Source: Casp-actino8 sp001510455
Lineage (GTDB): Bacteria; Actinomycetota; Acidimicrobiia; Acidimicrobiales; Ilumatobacteraceae
NCBI GenBank assembly: GCA_027592035.1
Contig: JAQCIK010000001.1
Location: forward strand, 124,001 to 188,000
Reading direction: 5' to 3'
Length of the DNA stretch: 64,000 nt
The notes beneath the pieces were generated by a model that had not been told where the DNA came from, searched no databases, and saw only the letters and a list, made by a program, of their open reading frames with translations. Position 1 is the stretch's first letter, and each line of letters begins with the position of its first letter. Shown here one piece after another: positions 50,401-59,239 of the stretch. The position numbers and the translations under genes are program-made.

Positions 50401-52357
50401 CGATCAGCTCACGTGCGGCCGCCACCACGGCATCCGAGGTCATTCCCAACTCTCGCAAGGCGACGCCACCCGGCGCGCTGGCCCCGAAACGATCGATTCC
50501 GAGAGTGACATCGGCGTATTTGGCCCAACCGAGAGTCGAACCGGCCTCGATCGACACCGTGGGGACACTCGGCGGAAGGACGAGTTCGGCCCCTGCCCGG
50601 TCACGGTGGCGGAATGCTTCGAACCGGTCCCAGGAGGGCATCGATACCACCCGACACGAGATTCCCTCATTGGCCAGCAGTTCAGCGGCTTCGAGGGCCA
50701 CGGCCACTTCACTTCCCGTTGCCACGACGACGACATCGTGGCCGTCGCGCACGATTCCGGCACCCCGATCGACCGCCGTACCGTCGCTCACGACCGGGAG
50801 GTTCTGGCGACTGAGAACGAGAGCGGTCGGCCCGTCATGGAGAACTGCGGCCCGCACGGCGGCCGCGGTCTCGTTCGCATCGGCCGGACGGATCACCTGG
50901 AGGTCGGGGATCGCCCGCAGTGCCGCGAGATGCTCGATGGGCTGGTGAGTCGGGCCGTCCTCACCGACCCCGACCGAATCGTGACTGAACACGAAGATGC
51001 ATCTGACTCCCGAGAGAGCCGCCAAGCGAACCGGAGGCTTCATGTAATCGAAGAAGACGAAGAACGTCCCACCAACGGGAAGCACACCACCATGTGAGGC
51101 CAGGCCGACCATGATCGAGCCCATCGCGTGCTCGCGAACGCCGTAGTACAGCTGTCGACCCTCGGGGGTTTCGGCCGACATACCGTCCTGACCGGTCAAC
51201 TTCGCGCCGGTGTTTCCGGTGAGGTCGGCGGCTCCGGCGACCAGTTCGGGACACACCTCGAGCAGGGAATCGAACACCTTCTGGACCGCCACACGTGTGG
51301 CCACCTGTTCACCCGCGTCGAACGACGGAAGCTGAGCGTTCGCCACTGCGTCTCGGGAATCGAGCAGGCGATCGAACAGAGCCTTTCGTTCGGAGCGTTC
51401 GTAGCGAGACTGCCAAGCGGAACGACGAGCGGATCCGGATCGAGCCTGCGAACGACACGCGTCGACCACGTCGTTCGGTGCCCAGAACGGTTCGTCGGGA
51501 ATCCCCATGGTCGCCTTGGTGCGCGCGACGTGATCGGCAGTGAACGGATTGCCGTGCGCCTCGTGTCGGTCGGTCCAGTCAGGGGAGGGGCTACCGACCC
51601 GAGTCCGCAAGATCAAGAGCTTCGGACGATCGTCGGCGGCGTCACGAGCGGTGACGAGAGCCGATTCGAGAGCATCGAGATCGTCGGCGATCTCGCCGAG
51701 GCGCGTGACCGACCAGCCATACGACGCGAAGCGAGCCGCCACGTCGTCGGAACACGTGAGATCGGTGCGACCGTCGATGGTGATGTGGTTGTCGTCGAAG
51801 ATCACCACCAGACGGCCGAGCCGCTGGTGGCCGGCGAGCGACGCCGCTTCATGACTGACACCTTCCATCAGACACCCGTCACCGGCGATCACCCACGTGT
51901 GGTGGTCGACGAGTTCGGCCCCGAGGCGAGCGCGCAAATGACGTTCGGCCAATGCGAGTCCGACGGCGTTGGCCAACCCTTGACCGAGTGGGCCCGTCGT
52001 CACTTCGACTCCGGGCGTGTGACCTCGTTCGGGGTGACCAGGTGTCCGGGAGCCCCACTGGCGGAACGATCGGAGGTCGTCCATTTCGACGCCCGAACCC
52101 TGCAGGAAAAGAAGCGCGTACTGGAGGATCGAGGCATGCCCGGCCGACAGAACGAATCGGTCGCGGTCGAACCATTCGGGATCGGCCGGATCGGCCTTCA
52201 GGACACGCGAGAACAGAACGTGGCCAAGTGGAGCGAGCGCCATCGCCGTTCCCTGGTGGCCGCTCTTGGCCGCGAGGGGAGCATCCATGGCCAGACCACG
52301 AATGAGCGAGACGGCGGCCCGATCGATCTCCGGGGAGAGGCGGGGCAGGTCGGTCAC
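50393..52357 (-). CDS. tkt: Transketolase
   Basis: The 654-residue enzyme needs thiamine diphosphate. Seen motifs are AKSGHQGTAMALAP, TPGHPERGHTPGVEVTTGPL, the cofactor site GDGCLMEGVSHEAASLAGH with FDDNHITIDG, and the pyrimidine domain GVREHAMGSIMVGLASHGG. GTG 52357 is chosen because TACAGT lies seven bases upstream; a longer open frame to 52456 overlaps the next gene and is not favoured. Confidence 0.95.
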   Translation of the reverse strand: MTDLPRLSPEIDRAAVSLIRGLAMDAPLAAKSGHQGTAMALAPLGHVLFSRVLKADPADPEWFDRDRFVLSAGHASILQYALLFLQGSGVEMDDLRSFRQWGSRTPGHPERGHTPGVEVTTGPLGQGLANAVGLALAERHLRARLGAELVDHHTWVIAGDGCLMEGVSHEAASLAGHQRLGRLVVIFDDNHITIDGRTDLTCSDDVAARFASYGWSVTRLGEIADDLDALESALVTARDAADDRPKLLILRTRVGSPSPDWTDRHEAHGNPFTADHVARTKATMGIPDEPFWAPNDVVDACRSQARSGSARRSAWQSRYERSERKALFDRLLDSRDAVANAQLPSFDAGEQVATRVAVQKVFDSLLEVCPELVAGAADLTGNTGAKLTGQDGMSAETPEGRQLYYGVREHAMGSIMVGLASHGGVLPVGGTFFVFFDYMKPPVRLAALSGVRCIFVFSHDSVGVGEDGPTHQPIEHLAALRAIPDLQVIRPADANETAAAVRAAVLHDGPTALVLSRQNLPVVSDGTAVDRGAGIVRDGHDVVVVATGSEVAVALEAAELLANEGISCRVVSMPSWDRFEAFRHRDRAGAELVLPPSVPTVSIEAGSTLGWAKYADVTLGIDRFGASAPGGVALRELGMTSDAVVAAARELIGG

Positions 52358-52364
52358 GATTTCG

Positions 52365-52370
52365 ACTGTA
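52365..52370 (-). promoter_or_regulatory. Leaderless -10 hexamer for tkt-tal
   Basis: Reverse-strand TACAGT ends seven bases before the GTG of tkt and supports this start. Confidence 0.55.
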
Positions 52371-52395
52371 CTTCGTCGGCCGCGGCCGAACCGTT

Positions 52396-52791
52396 TCACG
52401 CCGGTGGCAAAAGAGTGAACGGGACGATGGTCCACGGACCGCGGTCGACCCGGCAATGGGCGTACACGGTTCCGTACTCGTCGAACGACAGTTCACCCTT
52501 GACCAGTCGATAGGTGAACTTCCCCGGTTCGACCGTGAAGGGACTCACGTTTCGCGCCACCTGCTCGCTTTCTTCGTCGAGTCCTCGTCGGAACACCACT
52601 TCGAAAACTCCGGAACCAGCATCGTCGGGCGGACAGTGAACGAGAGCGACGAGATGTGGGTCGATCGTGACGGGCGCCGGGCTCGGAGCAGCCATGGAGA
52701 ACATGGCGCCGGTGATGTCGAGTCGGGTGCTCGGCCCCGGCGCTTGACGCAATTGGAAGTTCTCGACGAAGAGCGCGGAAACGATCTGCAT
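52396..52791 (-). CDS. Hypothetical beta-rich protein (DUF6941-like?)
   Basis: The 131-residue product has alternating hydrophobic strands (MQIVSALFVENFQLRQ, RLDITGAMFSM, LVALVHCP, VFEVVFRRG, YGTVYAHCRVDRGPW) typical of a small beta sandwich. It loosely resembles the DUF6941 family of actinobacterial proteins of unknown function; I am not certain. ATG 52791 starts 11 bases after the desaturase stop, with no clear ribosome site; an open frame reaches back to 52899. Confidence 0.55.
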   Translation of the reverse strand: MQIVSALFVENFQLRQAPGPSTRLDITGAMFSMAAPSPAPVTIDPHLVALVHCPPDDAGSGVFEVVFRRGLDEESEQVARNVSPFTVEPGKFTYRLVKGELSFDEYGTVYAHCRVDRGPWTIVPFTLLPPA

Positions 52792-52802
52792 GTGGGTGCC
52801 GA

Positions 52803-53531
52803 TCAGACTCGGGACGTTCGACCGACCAGCCGGACCCGAGCCAGGCGGAACCACGCGAGAAGGCGAATCGCCCACCAACCGAAGTCGATCTCGAACCACC
52901 GGTGCGAGAGTCGCGCCGACGTCGGTGCGGCATGGTGATTGTTGTGCAGACCTTCACCAGCGGTCAGGAATGCCAGCCACTGCAGGTTGCCGGCACCGTT
53001 CGGATAGGGGCGACGGCCGAAGTGATGTCCCATACCGTTCACCGCGGCCGAGGTGGCGAGATACAGACTGGTGTGAATCACCGCCGCTGCCAGGCCAGCC
53101 CAGGGTCCGATCGTCGCGATCAACAGGGCGACGCCGATGGCCAGACCCACGAGGGATCGATCGAAGAACCAACGGTCCCAGCGATCGGCCGGGAGATCCC
53201 GCGCGTACTTCGCGACGAGACCCGGTTCACGAGCGGCTCGTCGGTACAACGCGACGTTGGTCCACTGGACCCGCCACCATCCGAGCAGGACGGGGGAGTG
53301 AGGATCACCGTCGACATCGGTGTAAGCGTGATGCTTCCGGTGCACGGCGACCCATTGCCGAGGACGAATTCCCGTCGCGATCCACACCAGCGCACGGCAC
53401 ACGCCACGAACGGGACTCGCGAGAACGAGCGCGCGGTGCGAGAGACTCCGGTGCAGGTACACGGTCGTGATCAGATTCGCCAGCATCGTGGTCGCGAAAC
53501 CGGCGACGACTGCAGTGATGATCGACACCAT
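52803..53531 (-). CDS. Membrane fatty-acid desaturase
   Basis: The 242-residue integral membrane protein has the three histidine boxes of delta-9 type acyl desaturases: HRSLSH (27-32), HRKHH (64-68) and HNNHH (196-200). About four membrane helices flank them. It is likely a di-iron enzyme putting a double bond into acyl-CoA or lipid acyl chains. It lacks the cytochrome b5 domain seen in eukaryotic forms. A TAGTTT hexamer precedes the ATG; the thioesterase gene is divergent. Confidence 0.9.
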   Translation of the reverse strand: MVSIITAVVAGFATTMLANLITTVYLHRSLSHRALVLASPVRGVCRALVWIATGIRPRQWVAVHRKHHAYTDVDGDPHSPVLLGWWRVQWTNVALYRRAAREPGLVAKYARDLPADRWDRWFFDRSLVGLAIGVALLIATIGPWAGLAAAVIHTSLYLATSAAVNGMGHHFGRRPYPNGAGNLQWLAFLTAGEGLHNNHHAAPTSARLSHRWFEIDFGWWAIRLLAWFRLARVRLVGRTSRV

Positions 53532-53537
53532 GATCGA

Positions 53538-53543
53538 AAACTA
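53538..53543 (-). promoter_or_regulatory. Leaderless -10 hexamer for the desaturase
   Basis: Reverse-strand TAGTTT ends six bases before the desaturase ATG. Confidence 0.6.
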
Positions 53544-53582
53544 GCACCGTGGTCCGAATCGCCGAATGTGCGAGAGTACGCC

Positions 53583-54059
53583 ATGGACCCCACGCAGGAA
53601 ACCGATCGTTCTCGACTGTTCGCTCCCGTCGATGCCACCACACGCGAGCGATGGATGAAGTTCGGCAAATGGGATCGGGTCTACTTCCCACAGCTCGTCG
53701 GAATCGTCGTCGACGAGGTTCGACAGGACTACTGCCGCATGTCGATGCCGTTCCGGCCCGAACTCGAACAACCGATGGGCATCGTGCACGGTGGGGCCAT
53801 TGCGACTCTGCTCGACGTGGTCGTGGTTCCGGCGATCGGAACCGGCCTCGAACCCGAAGCCGGATACTCCACGGTCGACATGCACGTTCGATATCTCTCT
53901 GCGCTCGTCGGAGAGACAGCCATCGCCGAGGGTTGGGTCGTCAAACGGGGACGATCACTGGTGTTCTGCGAGGCCGAAATCGTCGGAGCGAGCACGGGGA
54001 AGACGATCGCCAGCGCATCGCTGACCTACTTCCTCGTTCGATCACGAAGCGGTTCGTGA
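53583..54059 (+). CDS. PaaI-family hotdog thioesterase
   Basis: The 158-residue hotdog-fold protein has the PaaI signature MGIVHGGAIATLLDVV (about 61-76) and the partner strand YSTVDMHVRYLSAL. Such enzymes hydrolyse acyl-CoA thioesters. The divergent desaturase suggests a lipid context, but the substrate is unknown. ATG 53583 is used; an open frame upstream overlaps the desaturase gene. It is convergent with the amidohydrolase five bases away. Confidence 0.87.
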   Translation: MDPTQETDRSRLFAPVDATTRERWMKFGKWDRVYFPQLVGIVVDEVRQDYCRMSMPFRPELEQPMGIVHGGAIATLLDVVVVPAIGTGLEPEAGYSTVDMHVRYLSALVGETAIAEGWVVKRGRSLVFCEAEIVGASTGKTIASASLTYFLVRSRSGS

Positions 54060-54064
54060 CACCC

Positions 54065-54952
54065 TCAGTTCAGTCCGAGAACCCGTAGAGCGTTCTCGCG
54101 CAGGAACTTCGGCCAGACGTCGTCCTTGAAGGGCACGTGAGGCAGGTCGCCGAAGATGCGTTCGTAGGTCAGGCCCATCGGCCAGTAACCGGCGTAGATG
54201 ATGCGGTCGGCACCACGTGAATTCGCGTAGTCGATGATCCGCGGGTCGTAGTGCTTCGGAGCGAAGGCCGAAGTCGAATAGTGCAAGTTCGGCCACTTGA
54301 GCATCAACTTGACGGCCAGTTCGGTCCAGGGTTGACATCCGTGACGAGTGACGATGGTGAGCTCGGGAAAGTCGTAGCACACGATGTCGAGCATCTCGAC
54401 GTGCTGACACATGCTCGGCACGCGAGGGCCCGGGATGCCGGCACAGATGAAGATCGGAACACCGAGCTCGGCGCACACCGAATAGATCGGGTACCACCTG
54501 GCGTGATCGATCGGCACCTGAGGGGTACAACCGGCCGGAAAGGTCCCGACCGCACGAAGGCCCACCTCTTCATGGAGTCGCCGAATCTTTCGGACCTCAT
54601 CGACGCCGTTGTTGGCGTCGGCACTGCACGAAGCGATGAATCGATCAGGAAACTCACGAATCGCTCGTGATCCGGGTTCACCCTCCACTCCGATCATCGA
54701 TCGTTCGATTCCGAAGTGATCCATGGTCGACAGGGCGACTTCGACCGGGTCGAGATCCTGTTCGAGCGCTCCGGGAACGTTGTGTTTGAACAAGTACTCG
54801 ACGGGGAACATCGTTTCCTTGCTCGACGGCTCCTTGATGTTGCCGCGGAAGAACTCGTACAGCCGTCGTGGGTCCGGATCGGGAAAGCCCATCATCGTCT
54901 CGATGATGCCAATTGACGAGAAATCCCGGTTCGACGAGTCGTCTCGTGTCAC
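54065..54952 (-). CDS. Amidohydrolase-2-like protein, metal ligands missing
   Basis: The 295-residue TIM-barrel protein belongs to the amidohydrolase 2 (ACMSD-like) family by overall pattern, such as IYSVCAELGVPIFICAGIPGP and ELTIVTRHGCQPW. However, the N-terminus reads GIIETMMGFP with no D-x-H motif. The usual catalytic GSDxPH is replaced by AGYWPMG (RIIYAGYWPMG). It may be a non-catalytic partner of the second amidohydrolase, whose 3' end overlaps its start by four bases. Alternatively it may use different ligands. Confidence 0.78.
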   Translation of the reverse strand: MTRDDSSNRDFSSIGIIETMMGFPDPDPRRLYEFFRGNIKEPSSKETMFPVEYLFKHNVPGALEQDLDPVEVALSTMDHFGIERSMIGVEGEPGSRAIREFPDRFIASCSADANNGVDEVRKIRRLHEEVGLRAVGTFPAGCTPQVPIDHARWYPIYSVCAELGVPIFICAGIPGPRVPSMCQHVEMLDIVCYDFPELTIVTRHGCQPWTELAVKLMLKWPNLHYSTSAFAPKHYDPRIIDYANSRGADRIIYAGYWPMGLTYERIFGDLPHVPFKDDVWPKFLRENALRVLGLN

Positions 54953-56154
54953 GAAGTGGCCCCCAGGAAAGCGAAACCGTTGTCGCGCATGACCATCTTG
55001 ATCTCATGGTCGGCGAATCCGACCAGATCGTTCTTGAACGACGTCGGAACGGCGAGGCCCTCGGCATGAGGGAAGTCACTACCGAAGAGGAGTCGCTCGA
55101 CGCCGATGGTGTCGGCCAAGAGGCGTAGATCGTCCTCGTAGAAGGGAGCAACCCACACCTGCTCACGGAACTGTTCGACCGGATCCTTGGCGAACTGGAA
55201 GGGCTGGGCCGAATACGCCTTCTTGAACTTCTTCACGAGATTCGGCACCCAGTCGGCTCCGGCCTCGATCGACGCCAGACGGAGTTTCGGGTGGCGGGAC
55301 AGCACGCCATGGGTGACCAGCACTGCGAACATGTCGAAAGGTGCTCGGTCACTCGTCATGAGTCGCATCGGCGACTGACGGAAGGCTTCGAACTCACCCG
55401 TCGGCTCCCAGTCGTCGATGTATCTCCCGTATCCGGCGTCCCCGGAGTGGAACGCAACCGAAACACCGGCCTCGGCGAGGCGGGCCCAGTACGGATCGAA
55501 GATCGGATCACCGGGAGACCGGGTCGCACCACTGGCAACCGGCGCCGGCGACGTGCGCATCACGACGACTCGTGCGCCGTGGGCGATGGCCCAGTCGGCT
55601 TCGTCGATCGCCCACTGCGGATCGGCGAGCGTGATGTACGGCGCCGCGAAGATGCGATCTTGGTAGTGCACACCCCAGTCTTCGTCGACCCAGCGATTGA
55701 AGGCTCGGAACGCTGCACACAGCGCTGGGACGTCGTGTTTCAAAGACTCTTCCATCCCGACGGCGAGCGTGGGAAAGAACATGGCGGCCTCGACACCTTG
55801 TTCGTCCATGATGGCGAGACGGGCATCGCGGTTCCGGTAGGCCGGGCTGATCGGATCGAGTTCTCCGAAGAGTTTGCGCATGTCTTCACCCGAAACGCGA
55901 CCGCGGAAGTAGTCGTCGAGGGCACCGGGCTTCGACACCGGATCGAAGGTCGGATTGGGAATGAAGCGATTGACGCGACCTCCGACGAGCAGGCGACGCT
56001 TGCCCTTGATCTCGGCCCACTGCATGCATCGCGACGCCATGTCGGCCGGGATGTGTCGAATGAACGCGTCCTCGGCCTCGTAGTAGTGATTGTCGGCATC
56101 GAAAGCCGCGAAACCGAGGTCGGGATGGGGAGTGACGGACGTGGTCGTGGACAT
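54949..56154 (-). CDS. Amidohydrolase-2 family metal-dependent hydrolase
   Basis: The 401-residue protein has a complete-looking active site: DADNHYYE near residue 20, the central His motif SVAFHSGDAGYGRY, and GSDFPHAEG near residue 360 with the catalytic Asp. The family includes ACMSD-type decarboxylases and hydrolases; the substrate is unknown. ATG 56154 follows a GGAGGG ribosome site, so it is leadered, unlike many neighbours; the frame open to 56235 is not needed. It is translationally coupled to the degenerate paralogue downstream. Confidence 0.85.
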   Translation of the reverse strand: MSTTTSVTPHPDLGFAAFDADNHYYEAEDAFIRHIPADMASRCMQWAEIKGKRRLLVGGRVNRFIPNPTFDPVSKPGALDDYFRGRVSGEDMRKLFGELDPISPAYRNRDARLAIMDEQGVEAAMFFPTLAVGMEESLKHDVPALCAAFRAFNRWVDEDWGVHYQDRIFAAPYITLADPQWAIDEADWAIAHGARVVVMRTSPAPVASGATRSPGDPIFDPYWARLAEAGVSVAFHSGDAGYGRYIDDWEPTGEFEAFRQSPMRLMTSDRAPFDMFAVLVTHGVLSRHPKLRLASIEAGADWVPNLVKKFKKAYSAQPFQFAKDPVEQFREQVWVAPFYEDDLRLLADTIGVERLLFGSDFPHAEGLAVPTSFKNDLVGFADHEIKMVMRDNGFAFLGATS

Positions 56155-56197
56155 GAGCCCTCCTTCGATCGACTCCGACGGTAGCCCCCCGACCCTG

Positions 56198-56203
56198 TAC
56201 GTT
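56198..56203 (+). promoter_or_regulatory. Leaderless -10 hexamer for the SRAP gene
   Basis: TACGTT ends six bases before GTG 56210. This supports the start that places Cys at position 2, as the enzyme needs. Confidence 0.55.
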
Positions 56204-56209
56204 GCGAGC

Positions 56210-56914
56210 GTGTGCGGTCGCTTCACCTCACTCACGCCACCGGCCGAGCTGGCTCAGTTGTTCGGAACCGAGACGCCCTCTGACGAGGTCGCCGACTTCC
56301 ACCCCAATCACAACGTGGCTCCTACCACGAAGGTTCTGGCGGTGGCCGTCGATCGAGAAGGGCGCCGGCGCCTCGGCCGTTTCCAGTGGGGCCTCGTGCC
56401 GTCGTGGGCCAAGGATTCGTCCGGATCGGCTCGTCTCGTGAACGCCCGATCGGAGACCGTCTTCGAGAAGCCGTCTTTCCGCCACCTCGTCCCGTCGCGC
56501 CGATGCATCGTTCCCATGGACGGCTTCTACGAATGGCGGACCGTCTACGACGCTCCGCGTCCGACGAAGGCTCCGAAGGAACCGGTCTACGTCACTCGTC
56601 GTGATGGCCGTCCGCTCGCGGTGGCCGGACTGTGGTCGTCGTGGCGATCCGATGTCGACTCACCCTGGCTCCACACGTGTTGTGTCCTCACGACCGAGGC
56701 GAACGAACTGATCGCTCCGGTTCACGATCGGATGCCCGTCATCCTCGACGAGAGAGACTGGTCGACATGGCTCGACCCATCGATCTCGGATCGAGCCGAA
56801 CTCACCGCGCTCATGATCTCGGCTCCGCCCACCTCGATCACCCTTCGTCCCGTGAGCACTCGGGTCAATTCCGTGCGCAACAACGACCCATCCTTGCTCG
56901 ATCCGGTCGATTGA
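56210..56914 (+). CDS. SOS response-associated peptidase (SRAP, YedK/HMCES)
   Basis: SRAP proteins form a stable crosslink with abasic sites in single-stranded DNA through Cys2 after removal of the first Met. The 234-residue protein has MCGRF at the start, NARSE with Asn78, DGFYEWR with Glu108, and APVHDRMP with His172, so the active site is complete. GTG 56210 gives exactly the needed Met-Cys start. No LexA-like site was noticed upstream. It is convergent with the HIT gene. Confidence 0.93.
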   Translation: MCGRFTSLTPPAELAQLFGTETPSDEVADFHPNHNVAPTTKVLAVAVDREGRRRLGRFQWGLVPSWAKDSSGSARLVNARSETVFEKPSFRHLVPSRRCIVPMDGFYEWRTVYDAPRPTKAPKEPVYVTRRDGRPLAVAGLWSSWRSDVDSPWLHTCCVLTTEANELIAPVHDRMPVILDERDWSTWLDPSISDRAELTALMISAPPTSITLRPVSTRVNSVRNNDPSLLDPVD

Positions 56915-56937
56915 CGACCTGAAACGGCTCGTGCCGG

Positions 56938-57357
56938 TCAGACGACCTCGGAGCGCCCCGCGGCCCGCAAGGCCGCCCTGATCCGTTCGGCCCACGAATC
57001 CAAGTCGTCACGCGAAACCGTGGTGGCCGCGTTGGCGAACGAGAGATGATGCATCCCCTCGGTCGGGATGACGTGAACGTGCGTGTGCGGAACCTCGTAA
57101 CCAGCGATCACGAGTCCGACGCGTTCGCAGTCGAACGCCGCCTGCTGCGCACTTCCGATGACGTGTGCCACTTCGAAGATCCGACGCGAGAGCGCGGGTG
57201 AGCACTCGATCCAATGATCGATCTCGGCTCGGGGAACCACCAGCACGTGTCCGGGCGCGATCGGGTTGATCGACAAGAAGGCCACCACTTGGTCGTCCTT
57301 CCAGACGAACGTGCCGGGAATCTCCCCGTCGATGATTCGTGTGAAGACCGTGGGCAT
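56938..57357 (-). CDS. HIT-family hydrolase (HinT-like)
   Basis: The 139-residue protein has the typical HinT/HIT start FTRIIDGEIPGTFVWKDD, the segment FLSINPIAPGHVLVVPR, and the triad VPHTHVHVIP. It probably hydrolyses purine nucleoside phosphoramidates or related nucleotides. ATG 57357 shares a base with the stop of the upstream SDR gene, so they form one unit. The extended frame to 57549 lies inside the SDR gene. Confidence 0.9.
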   Translation of the reverse strand: MPTVFTRIIDGEIPGTFVWKDDQVVAFLSINPIAPGHVLVVPRAEIDHWIECSPALSRRIFEVAHVIGSAQQAAFDCERVGLVIAGYEVPHTHVHVIPTEGMHHLSFANAATTVSRDDLDSWAERIRAALRAAGRSEVV

Positions 57358-58169
57358 CAGACCCAACCTCCTGACGCGGCGAACACCTCTCCGACACAGT
57401 ACGAGGACTCGGGTCCGGCAAGGAAGCGAACGACTTCGGCGATCTCGTGGGGGGCTCCCATGCGCCCAGCCGGGATCTGCATGCGAATCGCGTCGAGAAC
57501 GAGAGGATCCATGGGCGACAAAAGTGGTGTGTCGATCCAACCGGGACACACGGTGTTCACGCGAACGCCGAACGCCGCCACTTCCTGGGCGACCGATTTC
57601 GACAATGCGATGATGGCCGCCTTGGCCGCCGCGTAATGAGGTGCGCCGGCCATCGGGCGAAGTCCGAGGATGGACGACAGGTTGATCACCGAGCCTGATC
57701 GCGCTGGTGTCATGTGGCGGAGCGCGGCTCTCGTTCCGTGGAACACTCCGTACAGGTGGACGCGGATCATGCGATCCCAGTCGGCATCCGACAAACCGAC
57801 CGTTGCGTCGGTGGGGACCTGTTCGTGATGCCGACCTTCCATCCGCTTCATCTGATTGGCGATCGAGATCTGGGTTCTCTCGGGCGACGATGGGGGAGCG
57901 ATCCCCGCATTGTTGATCATCACGTCGATACGACCGTGGTGAGCCACGATCCGGTCGACGGCTGCATCGACAGCCGCCGAGTCGGCCACGTCGAACACCG
58001 CGGCTTCACCCCCGACCGATGATGCCACTCGACCGGCGGCCGCCTCATCGATGTCGCCCACCACGACATGGGCACCGTCTTCGGCCAAGCGAACGGCACA
58101 TGCTTCCCCGAGGCCGGAACCACCCCCGGTCACCACCACGACTCGACCGTCCAGAAGACCGCTCCGCAT
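57357..58169 (-). CDS. Short-chain dehydrogenase/reductase
   Basis: Classical SDR of 270 residues. It has TGGGSGLG (cofactor binding), DVMINNAGIA, catalytic Ser in NLSSILG, and YAAAK (Y-x3-K). Asp in VVGDIDEAA suggests NAD(H) use. An insert around residues 92-118 (SPERTQISIANQMKRMEGRH) lengthens the loop after the NNAG motif. The substrate is unknown. TAGGGT precedes the ATG by six bases. Confidence 0.88.
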   Translation of the reverse strand: MRSGLLDGRVVVVTGGGSGLGEACAVRLAEDGAHVVVGDIDEAAAGRVASSVGGEAAVFDVADSAAVDAAVDRIVAHHGRIDVMINNAGIAPPSSPERTQISIANQMKRMEGRHHEQVPTDATVGLSDADWDRMIRVHLYGVFHGTRAALRHMTPARSGSVINLSSILGLRPMAGAPHYAAAKAAIIALSKSVAQEVAAFGVRVNTVCPGWIDTPLLSPMDPLVLDAIRMQIPAGRMGAPHEIAEVVRFLAGPESSYCVGEVFAASGGWV

Positions 58170-58175
58170 GAGCGA

Positions 58176-58181
58176 ACCCTA
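58176..58181 (-). promoter_or_regulatory. Leaderless -10 hexamer for the SDR-HIT unit
   Basis: Reverse-strand TAGGGT ends six bases before the SDR ATG. It faces away from the pgsA2 hexamer in a 63-base divergent gap. Confidence 0.6.
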
Positions 58182-58220
58182 GACGGCTTCTCTGGACGAC
58201 GATCACCGACGACCACGGTC

Positions 58221-58226
58221 TACTCT
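58221..58226 (+). promoter_or_regulatory. Leaderless -10 hexamer for the second pgsA
   Basis: TACTCT ends six bases before GTG 58233 and fixes the start of this gene. Confidence 0.55.
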
Positions 58227-58232
58227 CGTCGT

Positions 58233-58826
58233 GTGGAGTCACAGGAGTCGGTCCCGGACGCGCATCGTCCACCGTGGAACGTCTGGACCTGGCCGAACTT
58301 CATCACTCTCGTTCGACTGTCGTGCCTTCCGCTCTTTCTCTGGCTGCTGCTCGGTCGGGACGATCGGGCCTATGCCGCCTGGCTCCTCGGAGCACTCGGT
58401 GCAACCGATTGGATCGATGGCTGGGTGGCGCGCCGTTTCGACCAGGTGAGTGAATTCGGGAAGATCTTCGATCCGACGGCCGACCGGCTCCTCTTCGTGG
58501 TGGCCATCGTTGCGATCATGATCGACGGCTCGGCACCTCTCTGGTTCTGCCTCGCAGTGCTGGTGCGAGAGGTCGTGTTCGGTGGGACGGTCGCCCTGTT
58601 GACCCTGTTGGCGGGGATGGAACGTTTCGACGTCACCTATCTCGGCAAGTGGGCCACCTTCATCCTCATGTTCACCTTCCCCGGATTCGTGATGGGGGAG
58701 AGCTCGCTCGCCGTCGCCGACGCCTTCACCGTTGCCGCCTGGATCATCGGGCCGATCGGTCTCACGCTCAGCTACGTCACTGCAATTCAGTACGTGCCCG
58801 TCATCCGACGGAGTCTCACCCGCTGA
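58233..58826 (+). CDS. CDP-alcohol phosphatidyltransferase (PgsA2/cardiolipin type)
   Basis: The 197-residue membrane enzyme has the exact family signature DWIDGWVARRF followed by GKIFDPTADR (D-x2-D-G-x2-A-R-x8-G-x3-D-x3-D), and about five helices. WPNFITLVRLSCLPLFLWLL is the usual first segment. It is probably a phosphatidylglycerolphosphate or cardiolipin synthase, distinct from the PI-phosphate synthase at 15 kb. A pgsA gene also lies near gcvH in mycobacteria (Rv1822). Confidence 0.88.
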   Translation: MESQESVPDAHRPPWNVWTWPNFITLVRLSCLPLFLWLLLGRDDRAYAAWLLGALGATDWIDGWVARRFDQVSEFGKIFDPTADRLLFVVAIVAIMIDGSAPLWFCLAVLVREVVFGGTVALLTLLAGMERFDVTYLGKWATFILMFTFPGFVMGESSLAVADAFTVAAWIIGPIGLTLSYVTAIQYVPVIRRSLTR

Positions 58827-58845
58827 AACGCACCGTCGTTTCCAC

Positions 58846-58851
58846 TAGAAT
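58846..58851 (+). promoter_or_regulatory. Leaderless -10 hexamer for gcvH-garA-ftsR
   Basis: TAGAAT ends seven bases before ATG 58859, identical in sequence and spacing to the ruvC site. Confidence 0.65.
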
Positions 58852-58858
58852 TCCGCCC

Positions 58859-59239
58859 ATGCACGTGCCCGACGACCTGCTCTATTCGTCCGATCACGAA
58901 TGGGTGCGAGTCGATGGATCCGTGGCCCGCGTCGGAATCACCGACTACGCGCAGGACGCACTCGGCGACGTCGTGTTCGTCCAGGCCCCGTCGGTCGGCA
59001 CCTCGGTGAGTTCGGGTGATTCGTTCAGTGAGGTCGAGTCCACGAAGTCCGTCTCCGACATCTACGCACCAGTCGGTGGAGTGGTCTCGTCCGTCAACGA
59101 ACGGCTCGACGGCGAACCAGGTCTGGTCAACTCCGACCCGTACGGAGACGGTTGGCTCTGCGAGATCACGATGTCGTCGACCGATGTGAGCCAACTGATG
59201 TCACCAGCCGCCTATCGGGACCTGATCGGCCAATCGTGA
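58859..59239 (+). CDS. gcvH: Glycine cleavage system H protein
   Basis: GcvH carries the aminomethyl group on lipoamide between the P, T and L proteins. The 126-residue protein has SSDHEWVRVDGSVARVGITD and the lipoylation site Lys63 in VESTKSVSDIYAP. It is full length. The GTGA overlap with the FHA gene links glycine cleavage with the GarA-type regulator, as in mycobacteria (Rv1826-Rv1827). Confidence 0.96.
   Translation: MHVPDDLLYSSDHEWVRVDGSVARVGITDYAQDALGDVVFVQAPSVGTSVSSGDSFSEVESTKSVSDIYAPVGGVVSSVNERLDGEPGLVNSDPYGDGWLCEITMSSTDVSQLMSPAAYRDLIGQS

Noticed and set aside
51128..52513. Forward open frame of 461 codons opposite transketolase
   Set aside because: The transketolase motifs on the other strand are complete; this frame has none.
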